DNA from: Ceraceosorus guamensis
Taxonomy: Eukaryota > Basidiomycota > Exobasidiomycetes > Ceraceosorales > Ceraceosoraceae
Assembly (NCBI RefSeq): GCF_003144195.1
Contig: NW_020290039.1
Coordinates: 1-64,000 of the forward strand
DNA: 64,000 bases
Direction of reading: 5' to 3'
A program made the translations under genes and the position numbers. The notes below the pieces were generated by a model. That model did no database searches. It had not been told where the DNA came from and saw nothing but the letters and a program-made list of their open reading frames with translations. Positions 47,842 through 59,900 of the stretch are shown here, one piece after another. Positions within the stretch are counted from its first letter, which is position 1; each line of letters opens with the position of its first letter.

Positions 47842-49157
47842 CTACAGCTTGTCATCGTCCTGCCTATTGTACGCATCGTAGAGCTGTCCCACCCTCTCCC
47901 AATCGAGCACCTCCCAAAATCTAGCCAGGTATTCGTCCTTTCCCTCCATGCCGTAGTCAGGCAGCCAAGTGTGTTCATGAATAGAGATGCAGAAGAGCGG
48001 ATAGAGCTCTTCCCCTGTCCTCTGCACCCTGGTTGTGCCTCCTGCTGCGTACCAAGAAGAGTTGGTCCCGTACGATCCAAGGCGAGAATTGCTGAGAGCG
48101 CTGCTGGTACTGCTGCTGCTGCCGGACGCTCCAGAATCGACAGAGGTAGCACCAATGCGAGAGTCGAGGTTGCTGGAAGGTCCAGCAGGTTGTTCTTCAC
48201 CTTGAGGGACTGACGGGGGAGTACTTCCCTCGACGTGCGCTCCCCGTTGAATCCTATTTTGCACCATCACAGTACCAGCTCCGTAGGTAGGTACGATGCC
48301 CAGGTTCCGGTACGCGTCTCTGACCAGCCACACGTAGCCTGAGCCTGACATGCCGTCTGCAGTGGCGCTGAATGCATCTTTAAAGGCGGGCAGAGAGTCG
48401 TACTCTTTGGTGATCGCGTCAAGTAGCTGACCCTTCGGCTTGAACGGCGGAATGTCGGCCCACTCGTTTATGCTCAAGCCTTCCAGCGGTTTGGGCCTCT
48501 GCAAGATCCGCCATCACCAGGTCCGACCGTCAGCAAGCGGCCAAAAGAACCTCTTCGTTTGCACATGAAGTCGCAGGACTCACGAGACCATTGATGAAGA
48601 AGGCATTGTTGAGGGCGTGTGAAGCTGCGTTGAAGATCAGGATGCGATGCGGGTCTCGAGCCGTTGCGATGACAGTGTCCACAATCGAGCGGTCCTCCAG
48701 GTCGGTGCCTGGAGTGAGCGCAAGCAAGGACGAAGATGCCAACAGAGGGTCAGTATGCCGTTGCTTCACCAAGCACGTGGTTGCAGTCATCAGATTATTC
48801 CCCTTGCCCTGCTCATCCACCCCAATCTTTGACATATCAATCACCTTGCACCAGGTCGTTCACTTTCCTTAGCAGGCTGTTCTGCCAAGCTTTCCAGATC
48901 AAGTCCAGAGTGGTGGGGCCAAACAGAGGATAACAAGCATTCGGCGTGCTCAATTTGGCAGGGAGATGCGGTAGACTGTGCAGCTGACTTCTTTGCTGAG
49001 CATGACCGCCTTGAAGCAACGATGGTGAAGAAGAAGAAGAAGAAGTTCTGGGATCTCTGCATTTGGAGAGGCCGGGCCGACTTGGACCTGCCGCTGCGTT
49101 TCCGCACAACACAGTCGTCCGGCGCAGTGCGGCCCGAGCTGGCGAGGCAAAAGACAT
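47842..49157 (-). CDS. Mitochondrial small ribosomal subunit protein with SOD fold (mS42/mS43)
   Basis: Three exons, complement(join(47842..48498, 48584..48708, 48845..49157)), give 364 residues. The N-terminus (MSFASPARAALRRTT) is a likely presequence. SOD-family landmarks are present: FNAASHALNNAFF (N-terminal helical domain), SGSGYVWLVRD, ISIHEHTWLPDYG and ARFWEVLDWERV. At metal-ligand positions the usual NH pair of the first motif reads NN and the DxWEHAY Asp is replaced (SIHEHTW), so two iron/manganese ligands seem lost. That pattern fits the non-enzymatic mitoribosomal homologues Rsm26 and Mrp1 of yeast, not superoxide dismutase. A Ser/Gly-rich insertion separates the two halves of the C-terminal domain. 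Choosing between mS42 and mS43 would need alignment. Confidence 0.85.
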
Positions 49158-49518
49158 GATCCGTCCTAAGCAGTGGAGGCACCTTTGTTTGGCAGCCAGA
49201 GGGGTGACAGGGGAATGGCAGAAATGTGTAGCTCGATGGTGAGCGTCATTCACATTGTCGACTCGTGATCGCGAGACGAATCTGAGAAGAAGACGAGGGC
49301 CGCATTTAGCTTGCTCATCAAAATCTCGTGCGGCGCGTGACATGCAACTGCAGAATGTTCTCGGCTCGCGCGCACCTCTCGTGCAGAGACGCTTTTCACC
49401 CCATGAAGTCGAGTGCTCGCCATTTATCCTTCATAAAGCAGCGCAGCCCACAGCCTCGCTCATGATGTGTACATGTCTCTATCAAAGCGGAAATTGTGGG
49501 AGAATGCAGATGTCTGTA
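49158..49518. other. Intergenic between tandem minus-strand genes
   Basis: About 360 bp, with the promoter of the mitoribosomal protein gene and the 3' end of the lipase gene. No coding support. Confidence 0.5.
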
Positions 49519-51516
49519 TCAAAGGTGGGGAGTCTGTTGTTTCGCCACAGATAATGTGTGACGTATCAACACTCCGGGCGGACCAAGCTGTTTGTTCTCC
49601 ACTTCCCCAGGCAGCTCCTCTCTTGGCTTTGGCGTCGTACTTTCCAAGGAAGCTTCCTCGCATCTAGATGCGTCAGAACCATCCTGATCTTCTTGAGAGG
49701 CAGCGAACTGAGCACAGCTTGCCTTGGCGAAGATCTTCATTGCATCTGCGGGAGGCACAGAGGAGGAAAACAGCCGTGGCAGCAGGAAAGCTGCGACAAG
49801 AGGATGTGAAAAGAGGAAGAGGAGGCGTTCGGCAAAAGCTCTAGTAAGCAAGGATGAGTTAGCTCGCGTGCACACCCTACGGACTCACGAAAGTCGCTGA
49901 AATCTGTGTGCTTCGAGCCCGTGCTAAGAAGATCCCGTCGTATTTCGTGAGCGAGGCCACTCATGCGTGGAGCCGGGTCATGCAGCACTCACAGCGTCAA
50001 GAGCCAAGCGCTGCCAGCATTACGTTTGGCGTCCGAGACCAGCTCCCGAACATCCTGCATGTGCGATCTCCAGATCGTGAATGCTTCGCTGTTGATGACG
50101 TAAAGCGGCCTTTTGATCGACAAGGAGCCATCGGCGCTCGCCTTCGGTATGGGCTCTACCCAAGGGTCAAGAATCAATGATCTTGCGAAAGGAGAGTCTG
50201 ATTTGCGAATGGCTTCAATGCAAGTACCAGCGCCGTAGCTGTGGCCTAATGCCCATGGCTGGTCCACACCTAGGCGCCCTTGCCACATGGGGAGTTCTGC
50301 GGCGGTGCGCTCTTTCGCTCCGCCTCTCGTACTGCTTTGGCTTAGCTGCTCTCCTTCTCCCACATTCAACCGCTTGAGAACGTGCAAAGCTTCCAGCATT
50401 TCAGCTTGGCGAAGCTCAAGCTGCGCCTTCCTCATCGCCCAGACATCACCTCCCTCTGGCTCTCCAGTTGTCGGTGACTTGCTGGCAGATGGTGAATTTC
50501 GTCGGGGAGTCGTGCGGCTCTCTGTATCAGCGCTGGAAAGTGTCGATTCGCTCCTTGCATCCACTCACTCCATCTCGTCGTGCTTGCTATAGATACTGGT
50601 ATAGCTTTGTTGCTTAGCTCCTAGAAAGGTCTCAGTTGGAGGGAAGACCTGTGTCGAAGGTGCTGTGAGATCTCTGTGCTCCACTGCGGCAACAACGAAG
50701 CCCTCGCTAGCCAGTGCTGAGAGGTAGGAGCTGTGGATTGTACACATTGCGCTTGAGCCGGTGTCAGCACACGGAATAGGCGGCCAAGTAGATGCTTTGA
50801 GGTACAAGACGCCTACCTGTATGTTGTTCGAGTGCCGCCGAGCCCGTGCGAAAAGACGCCGATTGGGAAGGTCGTCCTGGCATCGTTTGTGTCCTCCGAG
50901 GGCGTTGCATCCGTCTCGGCCAGGGAGGAAGGTCCGGCGAGTGGGGCATTCTCGGTGAATGGCAGCTGAAGGGGGCACAGGCATCACCGTAGACGTCAGA
51001 CTGGGCAGGGAGGCACCCACGAAGATAAAGCATTTCTCACCTTGGCGAAGAAGACGGCGTAAGCAGGTAAGATGGATGGTAGAGCCAAATGCTTGCTCAT
51101 GCCCTGCGTGTGCCGGCATTGGAATGAATGAGCACATCTGACGAACCATCGTTTGAACGATGATGCTCATACTGACGGCATACTTGAGCAATCCTTCAAC
51201 GCTCTTCATCCTCGGTCTGTTCGAGGGGAAAACATCCGCACGAGGGAATGTGGTCGATCAGATGACGCCTGGAAGGGTCTGGAATGGCTACGTTGGCAAC
51301 CCACGCATTCAGCCATCCTGCTCCCTTGATGCTCGTCGCTCTGCCCTTTCCAGAATCTCTACACGGATAGAATAGCGTGATGAGCACAGTATCCAATCGA
51401 AAAGCTGGCTTGCCATTGAGCTTGAAACCATCGCCAAAGACTCTTGCCTCGCGAGCTGGCACTTCCAAGTCCAGCGTCGAGACGGCGAATCTGCCTGCAG
51501 GCGCTGCGAGTGGCAT
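49519..51516 (-). CDS. Platelet-activating factor acetylhydrolase-type lipase
   Basis: Exons on the minus strand: a first exon from 51516; an exon ending at 51177 (VEGLLKYA); then 51041..51103, 50817..50965, 50569..50751, 49993..50481, 49889..49923 and 49519..49838. The junction between the first exon (ending after ITLFYP) and the VEGLLKYA exon is unresolved. Family landmarks follow in order: LFYP, LPFTENAPLAG, FPIGVFSHGLGGTRTTYS, ALASEGFVVAAVEHRD, the nucleophile GHSYGAGT, SLILDPWVEPI with the catalytic Asp, and KHTDFSDF with the His. The enzyme type hydrolyses short or oxidised acyl chains at sn-2 of phospholipids. No signal peptide, so it is probably intracellular like the type II enzyme. 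The SDF-containing exon is only 35 nt. A GTCAGT donor follows VEGLLKYA. Confidence 0.85.
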
Positions 51517-52753
51517 CTTTCGGCCAGCAAGTCCGCGGCTTATATTCGTGACTCCTTGTGAAGATTTCGCGTTCGCACCATGTGCCCAATTCCAACCTTG
51601 AAGTGGATGATGTTCAGATCGATGTTCGCATCCCGCTGCGCCGCTTATTCAACACGCGAACCGATGAGGAGTTTCTGCTCACGCGCTTGTATTCCCAGAA
51701 GTGCACTCATCAGACTCTGACTTATGACTCAGACTGGTTTGATGAGTCTGATGAGTCAAGTCACGAGTGTCTCTTTTGCATACACAGGAGGGGCTCGGCT
51801 CGGCATGCGCTGAGAGCCGGCAAGCGGTCACGTGTATCGGTACATTGGTCCTGCGCGGGCAGTGGAGACGAGAACTACAACTTTGATTTGATTCACGATT
51901 GTGATTCAACTTCTCGGTCTCGATTCTCATAATCAAGTATCGAAAGTTGGAACATCACCATATTCAAGAACATTCACGCTTGGCCAAGCTGAGCAGCGAG
52001 ACTCTTTAATCCTTCACATCATCCCATCTACGTGAACGTGAGCACTGCTGAGCACAGGTCTCAACTCAAAAATTACAGCCACAATCAAGACTTCTAGTCC
52101 TCCACTCGTGTCGAGAAATTGTTCACTAGAGTCAAAGTTCTATTCGCGACGATGTAATTAGGTGGGGTTGCCATTCAAATCGTGAATGTGAGCAGATGAA
52201 CAAGAGCTTCTGCGCTCGACGTCCGGTGGCGGTGATATATATACAGAGCAGACGATGATGACCCTTCAATCACATTCACGATTTGAATTGCTGCCGATCG
52301 CGCTTTGATTCTGGCCCGTCCGTCGGGATGACGCTAGACGTAACTGCTGAAAACGAAAACTCCGCTCTGCTTGCCGAAGCCACACAACACCCAAGCCCTC
52401 CGCTACAATTGGAAGGCGCGCCAACCCTGTCTCAATTAAAGCTAAGCCAGGCGCGGATATACAGCAGCGCTGGGCCAAACATTCAAATTCGTATTCGTTA
52501 TTGACGATTCAAGATTCAAGATTGTGATTTGATTCTTGATTGGGGCCCGAGGTGGAGGATGATGAACCCTTGATTTACGTCGCTTTGTAAGCGCTTTTCG
52601 AGCGACGATCAGCAGAATCAAGAATCTGAATCTGGCATCAAATTTGCGGTTACTGGCTAAATAACTGCTGAGCTGATCAGCCCTCCCAAACCAACGAGAA
52701 ATGCTCCACCGCCCCGGTGCAAAGTGCGTTGACATATACCCTACATGCAGTTT

Positions 52754-52796
<43 letters not shown>

Positions 52797-54450
52797 TGTC
52801 GAGTGTCCTTCCATCCATGCAAGTCTTTCCGTTCACGATTCAAGATTGCGTCTGTGTGCCTGGTACACGAGCTTCGTTGCACACGGCGCAGCAGGTCAAT
52901 CACAAATTATATAGCACTCTGACTCAAGACTGGCGAGACTCGAAACTCCCCGCTGTCCACGAGGATTCAAAAAAAGGCACGAAGAGGGAGGAGCGCGCGA
53001 CAAGCTGCGCCCTGCGAGCTGCACATCGCCCCTCTTCAAGCGCGATTAGGCATGGGTGCCGCCGCTGTCCCCAAACGTGCCTAAGTGCGTTCCTTCGCGC
53101 TTTGGACAATCACGAACCTTCTTCGCGTGCTTGCCATCGCATGGAATGCACAAGAAGCGCCCGCCCGGGAGGGCTTCCCGTCTGTTGCTTCGCATGCATG
53201 CACCCTGGCGGAGATCCTGCAACCGCGAAGTGCAAGCCTTGCTCCTTCCTGCTGCTTGCCGTCCGCGCGAACAAGTCAAGCGTCAAATTTGACCGCAGCA
53301 AGACGTTTGGAGTGAGAGTGCCGTGCAACATTGTGATTCAAGACGTTCGTCGGGCTCACGATGGTGCCCATCAGCTCTCCCGTCGCCTCTCTTCTGAAGC
53401 ATCAGCGGCGAATGCATGCTTGCTCGATGCAAGTTGTGGAGTTGTTTTGCTGCTGCGACAGGGGAGCGGCCCTTTCACCGTTCATGTAACGGTCACGTCA
53501 GATGCTGGGCCGAAAGGCTGTTGCTGGGCGCACGCGCGGCTCCCCTCCTGCCGTAAGTGCGCCTGCGCGTGGATTTTGGATGAAGACTCCATGATTTGCA
53601 CGCGAGACCGTTGCTGCTGCTGCTGCTGCATGCGCGCGCAAAGGCCGGAGGTTTGAACCGAAAGCCTTCTGACTGCGGCACTGGGCGAGCGAAAGCCAAA
53701 TCGCAAATTGTTTCTGACAGGAGGTCTTGCATATGTAATTAGATTGACGTGGGTGGAATCCTGACGATGATGGAGCGGTTAGAATGGAATATTGAATTGC
53801 GTTCTATTCATAGAGCTGCCACAGCGCCAGATTCGGCGAGGACCGCAGGAGATGCAGCGTCGGCACTGAGCGGCGGACACGCGGCGGACACGCGTCTGAC
53901 GAGGGCTCAGGCATCTGAGAAGTGTAGACTTATTTCGCGCTCAAGGACGATCTAGCGACGCAAATCATCAGCAGCACGCCCAGCAAGCATGCGCAGCAGC
54001 AGCAGCAATGACGGCCGGAGAGGCGGAGGCAACACAGTGAGCCGCGTCGCGCAGGCCATGCGCGCGCATTCAAAGGTCGATGATGCACAGCTGATGTGCC
54101 GAAATACATCTGCTGCTCGATGTTGGCCAAGCCTCGATCGCCGCACCATTGACGCGCACGGGTGTGCCGTGCCGCTGTGCCGTTCTCGTGTCGAGTTGGT
54201 GACGGTCAAGCGCTTGCGTGCATGCAGCAGCCAACGATCGAGCTGCTGGCCACGCAAGCCCATGACCCAAGTACAGTAGGCGCGCACAGGTATACTGTAC
54301 TGTAAGCGCATATAACAGTACCATCCGCGCCGCTTGCTCCTTCCCACGTCTCGCCACCACCATCCTGCTTGTGTGATCAATCCCATCCCATCCGCTCATC
54401 CATTCACAACTTCCCTCACTCACCAGCACCTCACCTCTTCCATTTGCATA
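51517..54450. other. Gene-free stretch of 2.9 kb
   Basis: No supported gene. It holds the richest collection of dispersed words in the window: GAGTCTGATGAGTCAAGTCACGAGTG near 51740-51765, GATTCACGATTGTGATTC near 51890, ATTCACGATTTG near 52270 and repeated GATTCAAGATT near 52505-52525. It also carries the TG microsatellite 52756-52795. A 303-codon Cys-rich frame (52745-53656) begins inside that microsatellite and looks accidental. A (GCA)n/(GCT)n patch lies near 53613-53630 and another near 53995-54008. Confidence 0.55.
52756..52795. repeat. (GT)n microsatellite
   Basis: Twenty GT units without interruption, in the middle of the 2.9-kb gene-free stretch. Confidence 0.97.
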
Positions 54451-55392
54451 ATGCACGCTTCATCTTACCTCGTCGCCGCTGTCGGCTTCGCCGCTTACGC
54501 CTACGCCCAAGGCACCAACGGCTTCACTGTCGCCACCCCCAGTGGTCTGGTTCAATGCCAGCCAGTACGTCTGACTTGGATGGGAGGTGTTCCCCCTTAC
54601 TTCCCTCGTATCTCCCAACCCGGACAAGTTGGCCAGATCATCGAGCAGTTCCCTCAGACCACCGACACCTTCTACGTCTGGACTGTCAACCAGCCAGTCG
54701 GCCAGACTGTCACCATCGCTGTTGGTGACTCCAACGGTGAGGTCGTCGGCTCTGCCATCACCCCAGCCATTGTTGCCGGATCTTCAAGCTGGTGAGTTTT
54801 GCCCCATTTCTTCCCAATCTCTTGGTAGACGGAGTAGGCAGAGTGTCTGCGCGCAAAGATTCAACGGCGGGCAGACAAATTTTGGTGACTGCTGAGCAAT
54901 CGGTGGTGCCCCGCACCCGGCGCCCGACCTGTTTCGTTTTCCTGGTGGCGTCATGCGCGCATGACCGGCGTTGCCCGTGGCGTGTCGATGGTTTGCCAGT
55001 CCTGCTGACGCGCGGTAGTATTTCTCAATCCTCCTCAACAGCTTGAATGGAAACGGTGGCTCTGCCTCCAACAGCGGTTCTGCCTCCTCTACTGGCTCTA
55101 CCTCCAGCTCTTCCGGCTCGTGAGTACTCGAACATCAACTTATCGCAAATGTGTTTCCTTCTGACCATTTGAATTGCACCCTCTGCGTCTGCTCAGGTCC
55201 TCCACTGCTACTCGTCCCACTGGCAGCACTACCGGCAGCAGCAGCACTGGCACTCGCCCCACCAGCAGCTCCACGAGCAGCGCTCCCGCGACCACCTCCA
55301 CCGGCACTCGCCCTGACTCGGCTTCCTCCATCCGCGGCTACTCCGCCATCGTGGCTGGTGCCGTCGGTGTCATTGCCGCTGCTCTGGCTTAA
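54451..55392 (+). CDS. Secreted Ser/Thr-rich GPI-anchored cell-surface protein
   Basis: Three exons, join(54451..54791, 55042..55119, 55197..55392), give 204 residues. A signal peptide covers residues 1-20 (hydrophobic, ending AYAQ). The domain of about 95 residues opens FTVATPSGLVQCQPVRLTWMGG, which is the Kre9/KNH-like Ser-Thr-rich GPI-anchored family pattern (Phe-x-Val, Gln, Thr-Trp). Exons 2 and 3 encode a Ser/Thr/Gly-rich stalk, a likely site of O-mannosylation, and the end is a hydrophobic tail (GYSAIVAGAVGVIAAALA) preceded by small residues, as for a GPI-attachment signal. It should sit in the outer plasma membrane or wall. The codon choice is strongly biased to C-ending codons (ACC, GCC, GTC), more than its neighbours, which suggests high expression. 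The first intron is unusually long (250 nt). Confidence 0.9.
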
Positions 55393-56909
55393 GCGGAAGT
55401 GCACAAGACCCTCGATTCGGATTTTCACAAGTGCAGCGTTCTGCTCGTCCAAGAATTTCGCGCGTACACGAACGATGGCTCGTGTCTAATACGGGAATCG
55501 CGAAGTCGACCTGATTGCTCTGCAATCAAGACGCCCTATGCGTAATCCCATCACATCATACCTGCCCGGTCTTTCCCTTCCTGCTCCTTTCAGCTCCTTC
55601 ACCCTTTCATCACTTTCCGTCGCAGTTGGCAACCATCCTTCCCCTGTTTGCATGCTTCTGGGGCCCGCTCATACGACGTAGCTCTCATTACCCACCTTGA
55701 CACTCCCAGTCGTCACAATATGATTCTTTTCCTTCATGGCGCGCTCGCTGTTCAGGTGACGCTCAAAGTCTGGCCCGCACCTGCACGAAGCTGATTTGTC
55801 GGTCCTGGCGTGAAGGCTTTGCGCGAGTAGGCGCGTAGTCGCCGCTTTGTCATGTGATTTGTATCGGACTGCGACTCCTCGCAATTGTGATTGCCGTCAG
55901 CAGCTGTTCCCACCTTGTCACTAGTAAGTAGTCTTGAGTGTGCTCGGCGATCCCGACTTGCTGCCAAGCAACAGGTGCCTGACACTCGCACTGTCCTTTG
56001 CGGAGCGCGATCGGTGGCGTAAGCGACGCTGAAGGGCGAGAGAGAGAGAGTCTTGATGAGGTTCACAGCAGCCGTCGGACTTTGATGCACGCCAAGATTT
56101 CGCTGTCACTTTGATTGGGGATTTTAGGCTCTAGGCTCTGCTGGGCGACTGAATGCAAGTGCAAGCTAGGCCCATTCATGAGTGTGAGCGTGCGTCACGG
56201 TGAAGTCGTCGGTGCTCCGTTGGCACCTTGTTCACGACTGTATGTACTGTATTTCGAAGCTCGCGCTACTTCGCTTCCCCCCAACCCCCCTTCTTCCCCG
56301 AAATCACATCTGCGTCTTGTCTGGAATGCTGCTGGACTTTTGAGCTTTGTTGCACCGAAGATGGCATCTGCTAGCTCGCTGCCAAGCATATGCTACTAAA
56401 CAGCCCAACGAACGCGCTTGCCACTTTCGGACACACGACGGGACTTCCAGTCAATCGATACAGTCATCATCGATCCGAGATCTCCTCTCGAGGCGCCGCC
56501 CTTTCCTTGATGTAGAAAAGACTCTGGAAAAGATAACATGCAGTGAGACTATTGCATTGAGAGGTGAGAATGGAACGCGTGCTTTCTATAACGGCTTGTC
56601 CAAGACGACATGGCGAGGAGATGAGCATCGAAGCCTCAAGACACCTCTGGATTCGTACAGAGGCTTGCTTGCGCAGGACAATCGTGACTTAATAAGTCAG
56701 TGAGAACCCCGAAGATGCGCTGCCTGATCGTTCAGCGCGCTCGCGCGAATACAGCACAGTGCGCCAAATTTACTGACGCAGGGCCAAGACGAAGAGGAAG
56801 ACTTTGTAGCGTGCGCTCATTGCTTCAAGCGCTATCCGTCGCTGGACTGCATTGCCAACCACAAAGTCAGCGAGCTATGCAAAGAAACAACGGTCGCTTG
56901 GCGTTGCAC
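55393..56909. other. Intergenic between convergent genes, about 1.5 kb
   Basis: Longer than a simple pair of 3' flanks. A frame of about 118 codons (56347-56703, +) exists but starts in a TTG context and has no motif, so it was not called. No other support. Confidence 0.45.
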
Positions 56910-59900
56910 TCACTCGACGTCCTTCTTTTGCGCTGAATGTCTTCTACCTTCCTCTTCCTTCAGCTCTTCCTGCTCTTGCTGTTGCAGCTCTTTGGCTCTA
57001 GCAGACCATGGTCCTTCACCAAAAGCGATGTGAAGGGCTGACCAGACGTTCGACACGTAATTGACGTCCAAATCGTCCAGCACCACTCGGGGCACGTCAG
57101 CTTCAACGTTGGGTTGATTTTGCGCAGGCAAAATCACTTTCTTGATACCGCTTCGGTGGGCAGCCAGGAGCTTCTCTTTCAACCCGCCGACAGGCAGCAC
57201 GATGCCACGCAAAGAAACCTCCCCAGTCATGGCCAAATCGGTGGGCATCGATCGGTTGGTCAACAAGCTCACGAGAGAGGTGATGAAAGCCACACCAGCG
57301 CTAGGTCCCTCTTTGCCGATGGATCCTTCCGGCATGTGCAAGTGGACCTCGCGGTCCTCGAGTGCGTTGGTCTTCTGGTCCTCCGTAATGCCCAACGAGT
57401 ATGCGTTGCTCTTGAGCCAACTCAAGGCGATGTTCGCACTCTCCTTGATGACGTCGCCAAGCTTTCCTGTAAGCTTGATGGCGCCACCCTTGCCTGGCAT
57501 GATGCTAGTCTCGATCGGCATGACGCTCCCGCTACCATTGCCCAAATAGCCCAGTCCCGTCGACACACCGGCAGGCATCGTCTTCGTGTAAAGGCGATCC
57601 TTGTGGTATACCGGTGGTCCAAGGTACTCTCGCAAGGAATCGATTGTGATTTCCACTTGCACTGAATCAGGCACCTTCATCGGCTCTCTCTTTTGTGTTG
57701 TCGTTTTGGAAGGCGGCTCCGGCGGGGCATCGCGCGCTTGCGTGTCGCTGGTAATCGGCTTGCTTGACACCTCATTGTCCTCCTTCTTCTCAGAGCTTGA
57801 TTCATCTGGCTTCGGCAGGTTGTCGGGCGCCGCGCTATCGCTTGGACCTGGCGGAGGTGTCACAGATTGTGAGCTGCTCTCTGCAGAACCAGCAGGTTCA
57901 GCTGGGCTAGCGCCTGATGCATCATCAGTGGTCGGGGCAGCCGAGGCTGCAGTAGCTGGTTGTAGATCTCCTTCCTTCGGTTCTGGGAACACAGTCTCGC
58001 CGTGGTCGCGCACAATGTTGTACGCAATCTTGCGATAAACTTTCTCCAGAAGTTTGCGCAGATTGCGCACTCCGCTCTCGCGAGCGTGGTGCCTGATGAG
58101 GAATTCGATGGTGTCGTCCGGAAGGTTGACATTAGCCTCCTTTAAGCCACTTGCGTCCTTCGCTTGAGGCGCAAGGTAGCCCTTCGCAATGTGCCGCTTT
58201 TCATCTGCTGTGTATGAAGAGACCTCGATCACCTCCATACGGTCAAGGAGCGGTTGCGGGATGGTGTCCAGAGTGTTGGCAGTGCACACAAAGAGGACCC
58301 TCGACAAGTCAACAGGCACGTCTAGGTAATGATCCAAGAAACCGCTGTTCTGCTCCGGGTCGAGCATTTCGAGAAGGGCAGACGATGGGTCGCCATTGTG
58401 ACCACGTCCAATCTTGTCCACCTCATCAATCAGAACAAGTGGATTCTCAGTCCCAACCTTCTTCAACGCTTGGATGGCTTTTCCTGGCATGGCTCCGACA
58501 TACGTCCGTCTGTGACCCTTGATCTCTGCCACATCGCTGAGACCGCCGACACTGAAGCGGAAGAATTGTCGCTCGACCGCTCTGGCAATAGACTTGCCGA
58601 TGGAAGTCTTGCCTACGCCGGGAGGTCCGACTAAGCAGATGATCTTGCCCTCAACAGTGCCTCTGAGCTTTCCGACAGCCAAGAATTCCAAGATGCGGTC
58701 TTTGACATCTTTAAGGCCATAGTGGTCGTCGTTGAGGACCCGGGTAGCGTTAGCAATAGAGTAGTTCTCGGGAGAGTGAACGCCCCACGGAATACTGGTG
58801 AGCCAGTCGAGGTAGCCTCGAGTGACGTTAAACTCGCTTGCCGCAGGCTCGAGCGTCTGGAGCTTGCTGAGCTCTTCGTCAAACACCTTTCGTGCAGCTT
58901 CAGGCATGTTCAGCTGTGCAACCTTCTCTTTGAACTTCTCGACCATTCTGTCTTTGCCATCACTCTCGAGACCCAGCTCCTTCTTGATTCCTTTGAGTTG
59001 CTCCATCAGGTAGTACTCCCGCTGTCGTTTCTGGATTTTGGCTTCGACGTCCTTCGAAATTTTGGACTGCAGCTGCGCATTCATGAGCTCCTTCTTCAGC
59101 ACGAGAAGAGCTTTTTGGAGCCGATCCTCAATATTGAGCTCTTCCAAAACGGCTTGAAGCTCTCCCACCTCTCCGCTCGAGACAGCGGCGGCAAAATCTG
59201 CGAGCTTGTCGGGCTCGTCGAATACATTCCCTGCTCCCTGCGAGATACTAAAGTTGGCGATTTGATCTCTGAACATGGGATTCAGCTGTGCAATATCCTT
59301 GAAGACGCTGATGAGCTCCGCCTTGACTGCGCGGATTACGTTGCTGTCCTTCTCGTACTCTGCAGGACTGAGGTTCGAAACATTGACTAGCGAGACCTTG
59401 AAGTCGTGCAGAAAGGAGGTCTGAAAAGGTACGCCTTGACCGGGAATGTACTCGACTTTGCCCTCCTCTTCTTTGAGCTCCCCTCGTCGTTTAGCCACAG
59501 CCGCTTCGGCGCTCTCGCCCTTGCCAGATTCCGTTTCGTTTCCTGGAATTGCAGAGGGAACATCTTGGGGTGGCGGAGGCGGCTGAGAAAGGCCCTGGGC
59601 TCCGATACCTTGACCGTTCGGGTGGATCAGCTCGTCGATGTGGATCCTTCGATGGGGATAGAGTACCGCAGTCAAGCCTTCTTCACCTTCTTCTGCCTTG
59701 CCAGCTTCACCCTTCTCGCCCTTGCCACCACTGCTCGGCACTGGGAAAGTGTTGGTGATCTGGGCAAAGACGCCGGTCTTGTGGACCTTGTCGAGGTCGG
59801 TGATCACGTCGGCGTCATCATTCTCATCCTTGAGCAGGAAAGCTCCAACATAAGGTTGACCCCGATGTTGCGCTTCGCGGATCGCAGCGCATACATTGGG

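Noticed and set aside
52745-53656. 303-codon Cys-rich open frame on the plus strand
   Set aside because: It starts inside the GT microsatellite (giving a Cys-Val run), has erratic composition, no motif, no splice logic, and overlaps open frames on the other strand. Long chance frames are common at this GC content.
56347-56703. 118-codon frame between the surface protein and Lon
   Set aside because: Non-ATG start, no motif, and no splice sites joining it to anything; too weak to call.
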